Assembly (NCBI GenBank): GCA_947095985.1
Contig: CAMUPZ010000001.1
Location: forward strand, 14,811 to 78,810
DNA from: an uncultured Candidatus Saccharibacteria bacterium
Lineage (GTDB): Bacteria > Patescibacteriota > Saccharimonadia > Saccharimonadales > Saccharimonadaceae
Reading direction: 5' to 3'
DNA: 64,000 nucleotides
Below are positions 7,633 to 15,582 of this stretch, piece by piece (the stretch's first letter is position 1; every line of letters starts with the position of its first letter). Made by a program: the position numbers and the translations under genes. Under the pieces are notes generated by a model. That model was not told where the DNA came from. It saw only the letters and a program-made list of their open reading frames with translations, and made no database searches.

Positions 7633-9060
7633 TTACCCTAAAAGCCTGTCCATACTTACTCTCCTCTGCTCCGTCGTATCCCGCTCACGAACAGTAACGG
7701 TGTCATCTTCCAGCGTCTGAAAATCGATAACCACACAGTGCGGGGTGCCGATTTCGTCTTGGCGGCGGTAGCGTTTGCCGATATTGCCGTTGTCGTCCCA
7801 CATCACCCGGCCGGGGTTAATTTTGGCGAGGCTCGCGTAGACTTCACGGGCTTTTTTCACCAATTCTGGCTTGTTCTTGAGTAGTGGCGAGACGGCAAAT
7901 TTGACTGGCGCTAAGTGCTCTGGCAACGCCAAATACACCCGCTTTTCACCGTTTTGCTCGTCCTCACGGTACGCACCCGACAACACCGCCATAAGTGCCC
8001 GCTCGACACCAAACGACGGCTCGATGACGTGCGGAACAAATTTTGTGTTCGTCCCCTTGACGGTGTATTCCATGCTTTTGCCACTGACCCGTTGAATGTT
8101 CATCAGATCAAAATCGGTCCGGTAGGCGATGCCCATCAACTCCTCGCGACCAATTGGATAATCGTACTCAATGTCGATCGTCTTTTTGCTATAGTGCGCC
8201 CGATCCTCCGCCGGCACGTCCAGCTCGTGGATGTGCTCTGGTTTCAAGCCCAGTTCTGCCAAAAACGCATGCGTCGCCGCCAGCAATTCATCAAACGCCT
8301 CCTGCCAATACTCAGGGTTGACGAAGTATTCAATCTCCATCTGCTCAAACTCCCGAGAACGGAAAACAAAATCTCGCGGCGCAATTTCATTGCGAAATGC
8401 CTTGCCCTGCTGAGCAATTCCAAACGGCAAGTCTGGATAAAAACTATCAACAACGTTTTTGAAATTGGTGAAGATTCCTTGGGCTGTTTCCGGGCGAAGA
8501 TAACTTATAGAAGTTGGATTATATTGCAACGCATATATCGTCTTACCTTTTGGTACTATAGCCCCCTCTACGTCCTTACCTATTTCAATTGAATCTCCAC
8601 CAGAAGGTCCAACAAAAGTTTTAAACATCATATTGAACATGCGCGATTTACTCAAAGGATTACCGTCGGGGCTTTTGATACCCTTCTCCGCAATCAACTT
8701 GTCCATTTGCTCCATCGTCAAGCCATCCGCGTCAATTCCATTGTCTTTAAGGATATGATCCGTACGATAACGGCGGTGATTGACCGTATCTTCGCACAGC
8801 GGATCGACGAACGTATCGACATGACCACTGGCCTGCCAGACTTTCTGATTCATCAAAATCGCCGCATCAATACCGTACATGTCGTCGCGCTCGTCAACAA
8901 ACCGGCGCCACCACAAATTCATGATATTACGCTTCAGCTGCACGCCCAGCGGACCGTAATCCCACGTACCGCTCAGGCCGCCATACACATCTGACCCCTG
9001 ATAAATAAAGCCGCGACGCTTACACAGGCTGATAATATCTTCCATTTTTGCTTGACTCAT
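7633..9060 (-). CDS. glyS: Glycyl-tRNA synthetase, single-chain alpha2 type
   Basis: Charges tRNA-Gly with glycine. The protein is the one-polypeptide class II form (glyQS-like, as in Actinobacteria and archaea), not the alpha/beta form. It opens with MSQAKMEDIISLCKRRGFIYQGSDVYGG and contains GTWDYGPLG, RPETAQGIF (motif 2 region) and an anticodon-binding domain at the C terminus. At 475 residues it is of normal size. I moved the start from a possible ATG at 9099 to the one at 9060 because GGAGAAAGG lies 7 nt before it and family members begin there. The message has a leader of about 45 nt with a small hairpin. The restriction-modification gene follows after 4 nt. Confidence 0.95.
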   Translation of the reverse strand: MSQAKMEDIISLCKRRGFIYQGSDVYGGLSGTWDYGPLGVQLKRNIMNLWWRRFVDERDDMYGIDAAILMNQKVWQASGHVDTFVDPLCEDTVNHRRYRTDHILKDNGIDADGLTMEQMDKLIAEKGIKSPDGNPLSKSRMFNMMFKTFVGPSGGDSIEIGKDVEGAIVPKGKTIYALQYNPTSISYLRPETAQGIFTNFKNVVDSFYPDLPFGIAQQGKAFRNEIAPRDFVFRSREFEQMEIEYFVNPEYWQEAFDELLAATHAFLAELGLKPEHIHELDVPAEDRAHYSKKTIDIEYDYPIGREELMGIAYRTDFDLMNIQRVSGKSMEYTVKGTNTKFVPHVIEPSFGVERALMAVLSGAYREDEQNGEKRVYLALPEHLAPVKFAVSPLLKNKPELVKKAREVYASLAKINPGRVMWDDNGNIGKRYRRQDEIGTPHCVVIDFQTLEDDTVTVRERDTTEQRRVSMDRLLG

Positions 9061-9074
9061 CAAAAAACCTTTCT

Positions 9075-9118
9075 CCATGTTGGCAACATGGCGATTCACA
9101 ATTATTACCTACAGTATA
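9075..9118 (-). promoter_or_regulatory. glyS promoter and leader hairpin
   Basis: TATACT (9113-9118, minus strand) should start a leader of about 45 nt. The leader holds a perfect 7-bp hairpin with a 3-nt loop (CCATGTT at 9075-9081 with AACATGG at 9085-9091, plus-strand reading) just upstream of the Shine-Dalgarno site. It is too short to be a T-box; any regulatory role is inference. Confidence 0.45.
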
Positions 9119-9136
9119 CCATTTTTGACGGTAATA

Positions 9137-9814
9137 TTACACCGCCGCGTGTTGCCGCACTGCCAGCCAGCAATCATTGACCACCTCAGTTATCCCGCCA
9201 ATTTGCGCCACATTCGCTAGCGGTTTCGCTTGAATGAGCCGAAGCAGCTTGATGGCGTCCGCCGACAAGTCGCCCTGCTCCGCTGGCCGCAAGCCCTTTT
9301 CTGTACTGTCGTACATATATTTTTTATCAGGCGACAACGCCTGAGCCGCCACATCGGTGCGCAGATTCAACTCATCGCCCAGCAGACTGGCATATTGCAT
9401 ATAAAACCAGGTTTCAATAAGCTTTTGGTTAACTACCGGATTATTTAATTGCTCTAGCACCTGACTTAGCACAAAATACCATTCCGGCTCGTCAATATTT
9501 TCACTCGCCGCCGACACCAGCTTCATCGCCGCATAAGCAAATTGCATCCGCTCGTAATCTTCCAAAATATGCCGATAAAACGCCGCCAGCCGCGCCGAGG
9601 TCAACAATCCCAAATCTCCGCGTCCGGAACGAATCACCACGTCACAAATCGCAAATAGTTCAATGCCGCCCGCCAGTTTCGACCGCTCGCGCCGCACACC
9701 CTTGGCAATGACACTGCGCCGGCCTTTCGGCGTCAGTAGTTGCAATACTCGATCCGCCTCGGCGTAATTCGTCCGCCTCAGTACAATCGCTTTTAACCGC
9801 TCACTCTTTCCCAT
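9137..9814 (-). CDS. recO: DNA repair protein RecO
   Basis: RecO loads RecA on SSB-coated single strands in the RecFOR gap-repair pathway; recF is at 44781 in this window. The N-terminal OB-fold pattern AIVLRRTNYAEADRVLQLLTPKGR and the following AKGVRRERSKLAGGIELF are typical. The C-terminal half is helical and lacks the Cys4 zinc motif found in many RecO proteins. The start at 9814 is chosen because GAGG lies 6 nt before it; an earlier ATG at 9847 would only lengthen the overlap with the preceding receiver gene. The overlap of 14 nt indicates translational coupling to the kinase/receiver pair. Confidence 0.88.
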   Translation of the reverse strand: MGKSERLKAIVLRRTNYAEADRVLQLLTPKGRRSVIAKGVRRERSKLAGGIELFAICDVVIRSGRGDLGLLTSARLAAFYRHILEDYERMQFAYAAMKLVSAASENIDEPEWYFVLSQVLEQLNNPVVNQKLIETWFYMQYASLLGDELNLRTDVAAQALSPDKKYMYDSTEKGLRPAEQGDLSADAIKLLRLIQAKPLANVAQIGGITEVVNDCWLAVRQHAAV

Positions 9815-10169
9815 CCAAAACCTCGCTAAAAACTGCCCGCGCTTCATCCGGGTGCATTGACGCCTTATCCAGCAGCTCTCTCACGCCAAACGGCCGCAAA
9901 TCCTCCAAATTAACATCCGCATTACTACAAACCACAATTGGTAATCTCGCCAAATCAGCATGCGACCTCAGTTCATTCAGCAGCGCCACCGCCGTTTCGC
10001 CCGCCAGCAGCATATCCAAGACAATCGCTTCCGGCTGCCAATTGTCAATCATTTCCATCGCCTGACCGCCAGAAACCACCACCCGCGCTTCCGCGCCAAC
10101 CGCCGCCGCATAGCTGCATAAAATATCCGCCCAATTTTTATCATCCTCGACAATCAGCAACTTTTTCAT
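9801..10169 (-). CDS. Stand-alone response regulator receiver
   Basis: A 122-residue receiver domain with nothing else attached. It has the acidic pair in VEDD (residues 9-10), the phospho-acceptor Asp52 in VLDML, and Lys102 in LLDKAS. Having no output domain, it must act by protein-protein contact or as a phosphate relay. The start is the ATG that overlaps the kinase stop (ATGA at 10166-10169), which implies translational coupling. An upstream ATG at 10187 is possible but less likely. It overlaps recO downstream. Confidence 0.88.
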   Translation of the reverse strand: MKKLLIVEDDKNWADILCSYAAAVGAEARVVVSGGQAMEMIDNWQPEAIVLDMLLAGETAVALLNELRSHADLARLPIVVCSNADVNLEDLRPFGVRELLDKASMHPDEARAVFSEVLDGKE

Positions 10170-10882
10170 AGCAAGCTCAGCTGCCAACTAATCGGCACTT
10201 CCACGTAAAATGTCAATCCGTCCCGATGCCTGATTAGCCCAATTTGGCCATTCATTGCCCGGGCAAATTGGCTAGCCACATAAATACCCAAGCCGCTACT
10301 TTCCGGCCGCGTCCGCACCGTTTTTCGCGCATCCATCTCATCAAGCAGCCGCCGATATTCCTTCAAACTCATCATCGGTCCAAAATCACGCACACTTAAC
10401 CTCACCGCGCCACCAACAGCCTTAACCGACACTTTTATCTCTGAGTCGTCCTCGGTATATTTCAGAGCGTTGTTTAAAAAATTTGCCAAAATCCGCCCCA
10501 ATAACGTCCGATTCGCCAATATCAATCGGCTATTGCGCCCGCTCCGAGGCCAGCTAATTTTCCGCCCATAAAGCACTGCATTAAATCGCGTTTCCGCGGC
10601 CATTTGCTGACATATTGCCAACGGATTAACTGGCTCCAGCGGAAACAATGACGGTGTCAAATTTGCCGAATTTGCTAAGTCGACCGTTAACTGCAGTGCC
10701 TGCTCGGACGTCTGGACGATACGCTGCTGGATCTGTTTTTTATCAGCCTCACTCGTCAAATCATCGCCGAGCATTAGCGTCAATTGCCGTATTAAAGACA
10801 ACGGCGTTTTTAGCTCATGCGCCGCCACCAAGACACTCGGCAGCCCTCCAAAATCAGCATCACTCCACTCTTTACCTGCCAT
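10166..10882 (-). CDS. Soluble histidine kinase (HisKA-HATPase)
   Basis: A 238-residue kinase core with no membrane segment and almost no sensor region. The phospho-accepting His22 is in the H box AAHELKTPLSL. The ATP-binding domain has the N box LANFLNNALKY, a G1 box RDFGP and a G2 box SSGLGIYVASQ. The partner is almost certainly the receiver encoded immediately downstream. Without transmembrane or PAS parts, it must sense a cytoplasmic signal or another protein. TATACT with a TGn extension (10891-10899) lies 8 nt before the ATG, so the operon message is probably leaderless. Confidence 0.9.
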   Translation of the reverse strand: MAGKEWSDADFGGLPSVLVAAHELKTPLSLIRQLTLMLGDDLTSEADKKQIQQRIVQTSEQALQLTVDLANSANLTPSLFPLEPVNPLAICQQMAAETRFNAVLYGRKISWPRSGRNSRLILANRTLLGRILANFLNNALKYTEDDSEIKVSVKAVGGAVRLSVRDFGPMMSLKEYRRLLDEMDARKTVRTRPESSGLGIYVASQFARAMNGQIGLIRHRDGLTFYVEVPISWQLSLL

Positions 10883-10917
10883 ACATTTCTAGTATAGCAA
10901 AACTTGAGCCGGTTTTT

Positions 10918-11577
10918 CTATTCAGCAATTTTTACAGTGCCTAATATCGTCTGGAAATCTGGCTTGAATGTGTCCGCATCAGTTGAGAAGCGGATGGTCT
11001 TGTCACGGACCTTCATCAACACGACAGATCCACGCAGCTCCTTCTCGAACGTACCATCAATGCGCGTAGCGGAGATTCCGTTAAACTCAGTGCTACTTGA
11101 GGTCAATTCACCCTTCTTTAGTCGTGATTGATACTCATTCAGCACCGTATCCATATTCTTGTTGATAATCTCCAGCCTTAATGCAAATCGACTATTTTTA
11201 TTAGTTATCGAAGGAACTGAAACAGGGTGAAAATAAGCTTTGTAATCACCCCTGTCGCTGCCATCGTTTGCTATATACACACTCCAAGTTTTTGTATACA
11301 TGAACGATACTCGACCGTATTCAGTAGGACCAACAAATTCAACACGTAGATTCTTAGCTTCGTCTGAATACTTCCTCCAATCAAACTCAGCCTGCTCGCG
11401 CTTACCCTTGGCAACCTCAATTGCCACTTTACTATCAACATTGCTTTTTTCATGGGAATATTGCATGTACGCCCAAATAGCCAGTGAACCAGCAATTAAA
11501 AATAATATCAAACAGCCGATTGTACCGACCATCCAGCCGTTAACTGAGCCGCGCTCTTTTTTATCTCTTTTCATCAT
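10918..11577 (-). CDS. Membrane-anchored hypothetical protein, 219 aa
   Basis: A short charged N terminus (MKRDKKER) is followed by one transmembrane helix (about residues 15-35). A hydrophilic outer domain of about 180 residues follows, with a beta-rich pattern and two recognisable segments, TEFNGISATRIDG and VVLMKVRDKTIRFSTDADTF. This layout resembles surface proteins with a PsbP/MOG1-like fold, but I cannot confirm the fold. It has no clear operon partner: the kinase promoter follows it, and a consensus promoter precedes it. Function unknown. Confidence 0.6.
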   Translation of the reverse strand: MMKRDKKERGSVNGWMVGTIGCLILFLIAGSLAIWAYMQYSHEKSNVDSKVAIEVAKGKREQAEFDWRKYSDEAKNLRVEFVGPTEYGRVSFMYTKTWSVYIANDGSDRGDYKAYFHPVSVPSITNKNSRFALRLEIINKNMDTVLNEYQSRLKKGELTSSSTEFNGISATRIDGTFEKELRGSVVLMKVRDKTIRFSTDADTFKPDFQTILGTVKIAE

Positions 11578-11584
11578 ATTTTAG

Positions 11585-11613
11585 AGTATAGCTTATGCTT
11601 TAAGTGATGTAAA
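11585..11613 (-). promoter_or_regulatory. Leaderless promoter of the membrane-anchored hypothetical
   Basis: TTTACA (11608-11613), a 17-bp spacer and TATACT (11585-11590) on the minus strand lie 7 nt before an ATGATG start. Confidence 0.7.
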
Positions 11614-11618
11614 GCACT

Positions 11619-11807
11619 CTATTCTACGCTAAAATCTTCCCCAAGCACTTCAATATCATGTCGCATATCTTCTAACGTAGACGTAATTTTCTTTGACAGC
11701 TCTCGAGCCTCAATAAACTTCTGCTTAGCTTCATCCAAATTAAAATCATCGCTCCGAAACCACGCAATTCGCTCGTTTAACTCTGTCATCATCTGCTCAA
11801 TTGTCAT
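11619..11807 (-). CDS. xseB: Exodeoxyribonuclease VII small subunit
   Basis: XseB partners XseA in exonuclease VII, which degrades single-stranded DNA. The protein is a short helical hairpin, with MTIEQMMTELNERIAWF and LDEAKQKFIEARELSKKI typical of the family, and follows xseA as usual. I start it at the ATG 11807, overlapping xseA by 11 nt. A TTG at 11828 would add seven residues and fit GAGG less well. Its extreme C terminus is acidic. Confidence 0.88.
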   Translation of the reverse strand: MTIEQMMTELNERIAWFRSDDFNLDEAKQKFIEARELSKKITSTLEDMRHDIEVLGEDFSVE

Positions 11808-12909
11808 TTCGTCGTTCACTATCTTCAATCCTCGCTTTCATAATTATATCCTTTGTTGTAATCTTAACAATACTACCAACCTGTAAATCACCGCTAATCA
11901 TAGCGTAGCCCCTCTGTAACGCCATTTCTGGATCGTATTCAGCAATAATTTTTTGTTGCGACAATGTTGCATTTATAGCATCCCTGACCTGACTTGACCA
12001 CTGCTCAAGCGCGTCTTTTTGCAACATTGTTGCTCTAAGTATCTGCTCGTCAATAGCTCTCTTAATTTCATCTTTTACACCAATTAACCGAAAATGTAGA
12101 TGCCCGACTAATTCATGTTTATCTGGAAATAGCAGCTGAGCAACATTACTAGGTGTTGCACCTCGCACATCCGCCGCCAGATCACATAAACTTTCATCAA
12201 TCTCGTGCCCAATGCCGGTTATTATGGGCACGCGACTACCTGCTACCACTCTAACTAGCTGTTCATCATTAAAGCTTGCCAAGTCCTCAGCACTACCGCC
12301 ACCACGAATTAAAGCAATTACCTCTGGCGGTTCTGCCATTTGATTGAAATATGAAATTGCCCGTATAATCTGATCTGCCGCGCCGTCACCCTGAACATTA
12401 ACATTAGCGACAATAAATTTCACACCGCCCCAACGATCTCGAGAGATTTTCATAAAGTCCGCGTAACCTGCCGCCTTTGTACTAGAAATAACAGCCACCC
12501 GCTGTGGATACCGTGGTAGCGACCGTTTACGATTAACGTCAAATAGTCCTTCGGTAGCCAATTTCTGCTTCAGAATGTCGAAACTCCGTTTTAGATTACC
12601 CTCGCCTAGTGGAAAAACTTTCTGAACTTGCAAATTAAACTTACCGTCGTCCCTCAGGCTTGGCGTCGCCCGGACCACCACTTTCATACCATCCTCGATT
12701 GGCGTCCGCAAATTACCAAACCCTACAAAACAATTAACCGATCCTTCCTCATCCTTCAGAGTAAAAAAGGCATATTTTGGCGGGTACGACTTAAAGCTGG
12801 CAACCTCACCCTCAACTTCAACCGCGCCAGCAAAAACAGCCTCAAAAGTCTGATTAACGACCGCCAGGAAATTACTAACGCTAAACCTGGGAGTCATTTG
12901 GCTTGCCAT
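11797..12909 (-). CDS. xseA: Exodeoxyribonuclease VII large subunit
   Basis: Catalytic subunit of exonuclease VII. It carries the N-terminal OB domain (about residues 8-100: FSVSNFLAVVN, then CFVGFGN) and the catalytic core with RVAVISSTKAAGYADF, VIALIRGGGSAEDLASFND, ITGIGHEIDESLCDLAAD and RGATPSNVAQL. The coiled-coil C-terminal part is short: 370 residues against 400-450 in E. coli and Bacillus. It starts inside the end of the flippase-like gene (29 nt overlap), so it is translated from the same message. An internal ATG at 12897 is an alternative start. Confidence 0.93.
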   Translation of the reverse strand: MASQMTPRFSVSNFLAVVNQTFEAVFAGAVEVEGEVASFKSYPPKYAFFTLKDEEGSVNCFVGFGNLRTPIEDGMKVVVRATPSLRDDGKFNLQVQKVFPLGEGNLKRSFDILKQKLATEGLFDVNRKRSLPRYPQRVAVISSTKAAGYADFMKISRDRWGGVKFIVANVNVQGDGAADQIIRAISYFNQMAEPPEVIALIRGGGSAEDLASFNDEQLVRVVAGSRVPIITGIGHEIDESLCDLAADVRGATPSNVAQLLFPDKHELVGHLHFRLIGVKDEIKRAIDEQILRATMLQKDALEQWSSQVRDAINATLSQQKIIAEYDPEMALQRGYAMISGDLQVGSIVKITTKDIIMKARIEDSERRNDN

Positions 12910-13948
12910 ATTTAATCAATGCGTGCTGGTAAAAAATATAGCCAAAGATAATAGTGCCGGTTAGTAAAATTGCCCTCGTTAAAATAATTCCAGCAATTGC
13001 TAAGTCCGGTGGCGTGCCTGCCATGCTTAAGAATATGATCATGATTGTCTCGTAAACCCCCGTACCACCGGGCGTAAATACAAAAAGTGCCGCTAATCCC
13101 GCAACTCCATAGCCCACCATTAAGATTGCTGGATTAACAAAAACCCCTAGCGACATAAACGCTACTGTAAACATTGCCACGTCAAAGGCTGTATAGACAA
13201 TCCCCCATATCATAGGTTTCCTTAGCAGCTTTGGATGATTCGCCAAATCCTGGAAATCATCTTGCATGTCAACAAAGAAGTCCTCCACCTTCTGAGCATT
13301 CATAATCCGTCGTTTTTTACCGAAAGTCACATATTTTACTAGTATATTAATAAACTTCGAGACACCTGCGGCCGTTGTCTGCATACGCCGCTTGGATGAA
13401 AATATAAATATTAATCCAAAAGTCAGCGCCAGTACCATTATAATCAACAAAAAGCTCGCCGCTACAATATACCTATTGACCTTACCATCAACAGCCAGAG
13501 CCAGCACGGCAATCACCAATAGGATCAAGAGAGATAAAAATCCTGTCACATAACGAATCACCTGGGCAAATGTCGAGCGCGCCGAACTCACCCCCAGCTT
13601 ATGCATCCGCCATGTTGTATATGAAATTCCACTAACGCCCCCCGACGGAAAAATATGGTTAACCAGGTTCAATTCTAGGGCAATCCTTGTCTGTTCTAAT
13701 CTGGAAATATGGTGAATCAGATTCTTATCCCTAAGATAAGAGAAGATCATTTCGCCACCAGCAAAATACACGATAATTTGAAATGGTAATAGTAAGAATA
13801 ACAGCCATAAATCTGCGTTTAAAAATAGTCCCCACGCCTTTACCAGCTCATGTCGTGACAGGAAAACAACAATAGCTAAAACTGCCAACGTCAAAACGCT
13901 CATAATAGTTCGCGGCGACTTAAATAATTGCAAGACCTTAGGTAGCAT
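12881..13948 (-). CDS. Flippase-like integral membrane protein (LPG synthase TM/UPF0104 family)
   Basis: A 355-residue protein with about eight transmembrane helices (first near residues 14-33, then 41-63, and a cluster between 120 and 180, with the last pairs near 240-345). The Gly-rich segments HIFPSGGVSGISYTTW and FTPGGTGVYETIMI match the domain shared by MprF flippases and AglD-type proteins. It probably flips or transfers a lipid or lipid-linked sugar; the actual lipid is unknown. The start at 13948 is chosen because TATAAT ends 7 nt before it. The ATG at 13957 used by a longest-frame call lies inside that promoter box. It heads the xseA-xseB operon. Confidence 0.8.
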   Translation of the reverse strand: MLPKVLQLFKSPRTIMSVLTLAVLAIVVFLSRHELVKAWGLFLNADLWLLFLLLPFQIIVYFAGGEMIFSYLRDKNLIHHISRLEQTRIALELNLVNHIFPSGGVSGISYTTWRMHKLGVSSARSTFAQVIRYVTGFLSLLILLVIAVLALAVDGKVNRYIVAASFLLIIMVLALTFGLIFIFSSKRRMQTTAAGVSKFINILVKYVTFGKKRRIMNAQKVEDFFVDMQDDFQDLANHPKLLRKPMIWGIVYTAFDVAMFTVAFMSLGVFVNPAILMVGYGVAGLAALFVFTPGGTGVYETIMIIFLSMAGTPPDLAIAGIILTRAILLTGTIIFGYIFYQHALIKYGKPNDSQV

Positions 13949-13952
13949 AACC

Positions 13953-13980
13953 TTCATTATACCACGATAAATGGTATAAT
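13953..13980. promoter_or_regulatory. Divergent leaderless promoters: flippase (-) and Trm11-like (+)
   Basis: On the plus strand TTCATT (13953-13958), a 16-bp spacer and TGG-TATAAT (13975-13980) lie 6 nt before the methylase ATG. On the minus strand TGG-TATAAT (13956-13961) lies 7 nt before the flippase ATG. The two elements interlock in fewer than 40 bp, so the polymerases cannot bind both at once. Confidence 0.7.
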
Positions 13981-13986
13981 TACGAT

Positions 13987-15180
13987 ATGTTCATCGCTAT
14001 CCTTGGCCGACAACCAGAAATATCTATCGCCGAGTTAGAGGCGGTTTATGGTGCTGAAAGAGTTAAAAAAATCTCTAGTCAAGCTGCTACAATCGACTCT
14101 GATAACTTTTCTATTGATAAACTGGGTGGAACAATCAAATGTGGCCGCGTCGTAAGTCGCGTAAAATCACAAAAATCTGACCATTACACCCTACTCAAGG
14201 CATCTAAAATTATCACTGAAAAGTACACAAAAAATCTTTCACATAGCCAGAAAAAAATAACTTTTGGAATTAGCTTTTACGGCAATAAAGTAGATCCCCG
14301 AAATATTCAAAAAATCGGAATTATTTTGAAAAATTCCCTAAAAAAATCTGGCGTTAGCCTACGTCTAATTCCCAATAAAACCGCCGCCCTCTCCACGGCC
14401 ACCTCTCATAATAATAAACTTGGCAGGTTTGAAACGAAGATTGAGATTATCATAGTCAGAGCTATAAATGGAGATTTTTTGATAGCCGAAAGCCGTGGCA
14501 CTCAAAATATCAATTCATACACACAGCGCGATCGCGAGCGCCCAAAGCGTGATGCCTTTGTCGGAATGCTCCCGCCTAAGCTAGCGCAAATTATGATTAA
14601 CCTTTCTGGCGCAAAACCTGGCGATTACCTCTGGGATCCGTTTTGTGGTACAGGAACCGTTCTCCAAGAGGCCACTCTGCTAAGCATCAACGCCTACGGC
14701 AGCGATCTCAGCGATAAGATGGTCGATTACACATCGGAAAACATGCGCTGGCTGGAAAAAACTTTTTCCACAAACACCGCCTGGCAAGTTTTTCAAGCTG
14801 ATGCCACCTCTGTCAAACTAACCTCCGAGCAAAAACAGCAAATTACCCATATTGTCTGCGAAACATACCTAGGTCAACCCTTCTCCGCCCCACCCAGTCC
14901 CGCAAAGCTTAAAGAGGTGGTTGGAAATTGTAATCATATTATTAGTGAGTTTTTGAAGAACATACATGATCAAATTAGCCCAGAATCGATGCTGTGTATA
15001 GCCGTTCCCGCCTGGCAAAATCAACATGAACAATTTACACATTTGCCCCTGATAAAAAGCCTAAGCAAACTTGGATATCAGCCAATTACCGATAAAAATC
15101 TCATATATCATCGTCCAGATCAGGTAGTTGCCAGAGAAATTATGGTATTAAAGCCCATAGACATGACTAAAACCGCTTGA
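13987..15180 (+). CDS. Trm11-like RNA (guanine-N2) methyltransferase
   Basis: A 397-residue protein with a THUMP-like N-terminal half (about residues 1-170) and a SAM-dependent methylase half. Motif I reads WDPFCGTGTVLQEA (about 218-231), followed by AYGSDLS. The catalytic motif IV is CETYLGQP in place of the usual D/N-PPY, a variant close to the TEPYLGP form of Trm11-type tRNA m2G10 methylases. The target is therefore most likely a tRNA guanine, but a ribosomal RNA target cannot be excluded. The gene is leaderless by position. Its TGA stop is part of the -35 of the rpmA promoter. Confidence 0.82.
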   Translation: MFIAILGRQPEISIAELEAVYGAERVKKISSQAATIDSDNFSIDKLGGTIKCGRVVSRVKSQKSDHYTLLKASKIITEKYTKNLSHSQKKITFGISFYGNKVDPRNIQKIGIILKNSLKKSGVSLRLIPNKTAALSTATSHNNKLGRFETKIEIIIVRAINGDFLIAESRGTQNINSYTQRDRERPKRDAFVGMLPPKLAQIMINLSGAKPGDYLWDPFCGTGTVLQEATLLSINAYGSDLSDKMVDYTSENMRWLEKTFSTNTAWQVFQADATSVKLTSEQKQQITHIVCETYLGQPFSAPPSPAKLKEVVGNCNHIISEFLKNIHDQISPESMLCIAVPAWQNQHEQFTHLPLIKSLSKLGYQPITDKNLIYHRPDQVVAREIMVLKPIDMTKTA

Positions 15181-15205
15181 CAACTGGCTTTATTTTCGAT
15201 AAACT
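15177..15205 (+). promoter_or_regulatory. rpmA promoter
   Basis: TTGACA (15177-15182), a 17-bp spacer and TAAACT (15200-15205). The -35 contains the TGA stop codon of the upstream gene. The resulting leader of about 30 nt contains AAGGAG, so this gene is Shine-Dalgarno-led. Confidence 0.75.
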
Positions 15206-15243
15206 AGAACAGATTGTTTTTAGAAAACTATAAGGAGTAAAGA

Positions 15244-15516
15244 ATGTCAAAGGTTAAAGCTGGCGGCTCTAGTAAGAACATCCACAACAATGCTGGTCAA
15301 CGTCTTGGCGTAAAGCGATTTGGTGGCCAAAAAGTTACTGCTGGACAGGTCTTAGTCCGCCAAACTGGCGCTACAAAGATTGCTGGTGACGGCACATACA
15401 TTAGCCGCAATTTTACCATTCATGCTGCAAAAGACGGCGTGGTTGGATTTAAGCAGGTTAAGAAAACCAAATTTACCGGTAAAACAGAACGCCGAACACA
15501 AGTTGTTGTTCTTTAA
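15244..15516 (+). CDS. rpmA: Large ribosomal subunit protein bL27
   Basis: bL27 contributes its flexible N terminus to the peptidyl-transferase centre. The 90-residue protein reads KAGGSSKN, QRLGVKRFGGQ, AGQVLVRQTG and GDGTYISRNFTI, all typical. It begins directly with MSKVKAGG, without the cleavable N-terminal extension known from Firmicutes. In most bacteria rpmA follows rplU, but here rplU lies about 44 kb away (59718). AAGGAG at 7 nt gives a strong ribosome binding site. Confidence 0.98.
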   Translation: MSKVKAGGSSKNIHNNAGQRLGVKRFGGQKVTAGQVLVRQTGATKIAGDGTYISRNFTIHAAKDGVVGFKQVKKTKFTGKTERRTQVVVL

Positions 15517-15539
15517 TCGGTAAAAACTTTGCTTAAAAT

Positions 15540-15567
15540 AGCTCCGGTAAATGCGGAGTTATTTTAA
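15540..15567 (+). terminator. Terminator after rpmA
   Basis: CTCCG (15542-15546) pairs with CGGAG (15554-15558), extended by G-T and A-T pairs to seven, with a 7-nt loop and then ATTTTA. It separates rpmA from the convergent gene. Confidence 0.6.
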
Positions 15568-15582
15568 TATCAATCACCTCTT

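Noticed and set aside
5628..8592. Long plus-strand frames opposite the restriction-modification gene and glyS
   Set aside because: They have no ribosome binding sites or family patterns and lie antisense to strongly recognisable genes; they are shadows.
9075..9091. T-box riboswitch before glyS
   Set aside because: The leader is about 45 nt and has a single 7-bp hairpin; a T-box needs a specifier loop and an antiterminator.
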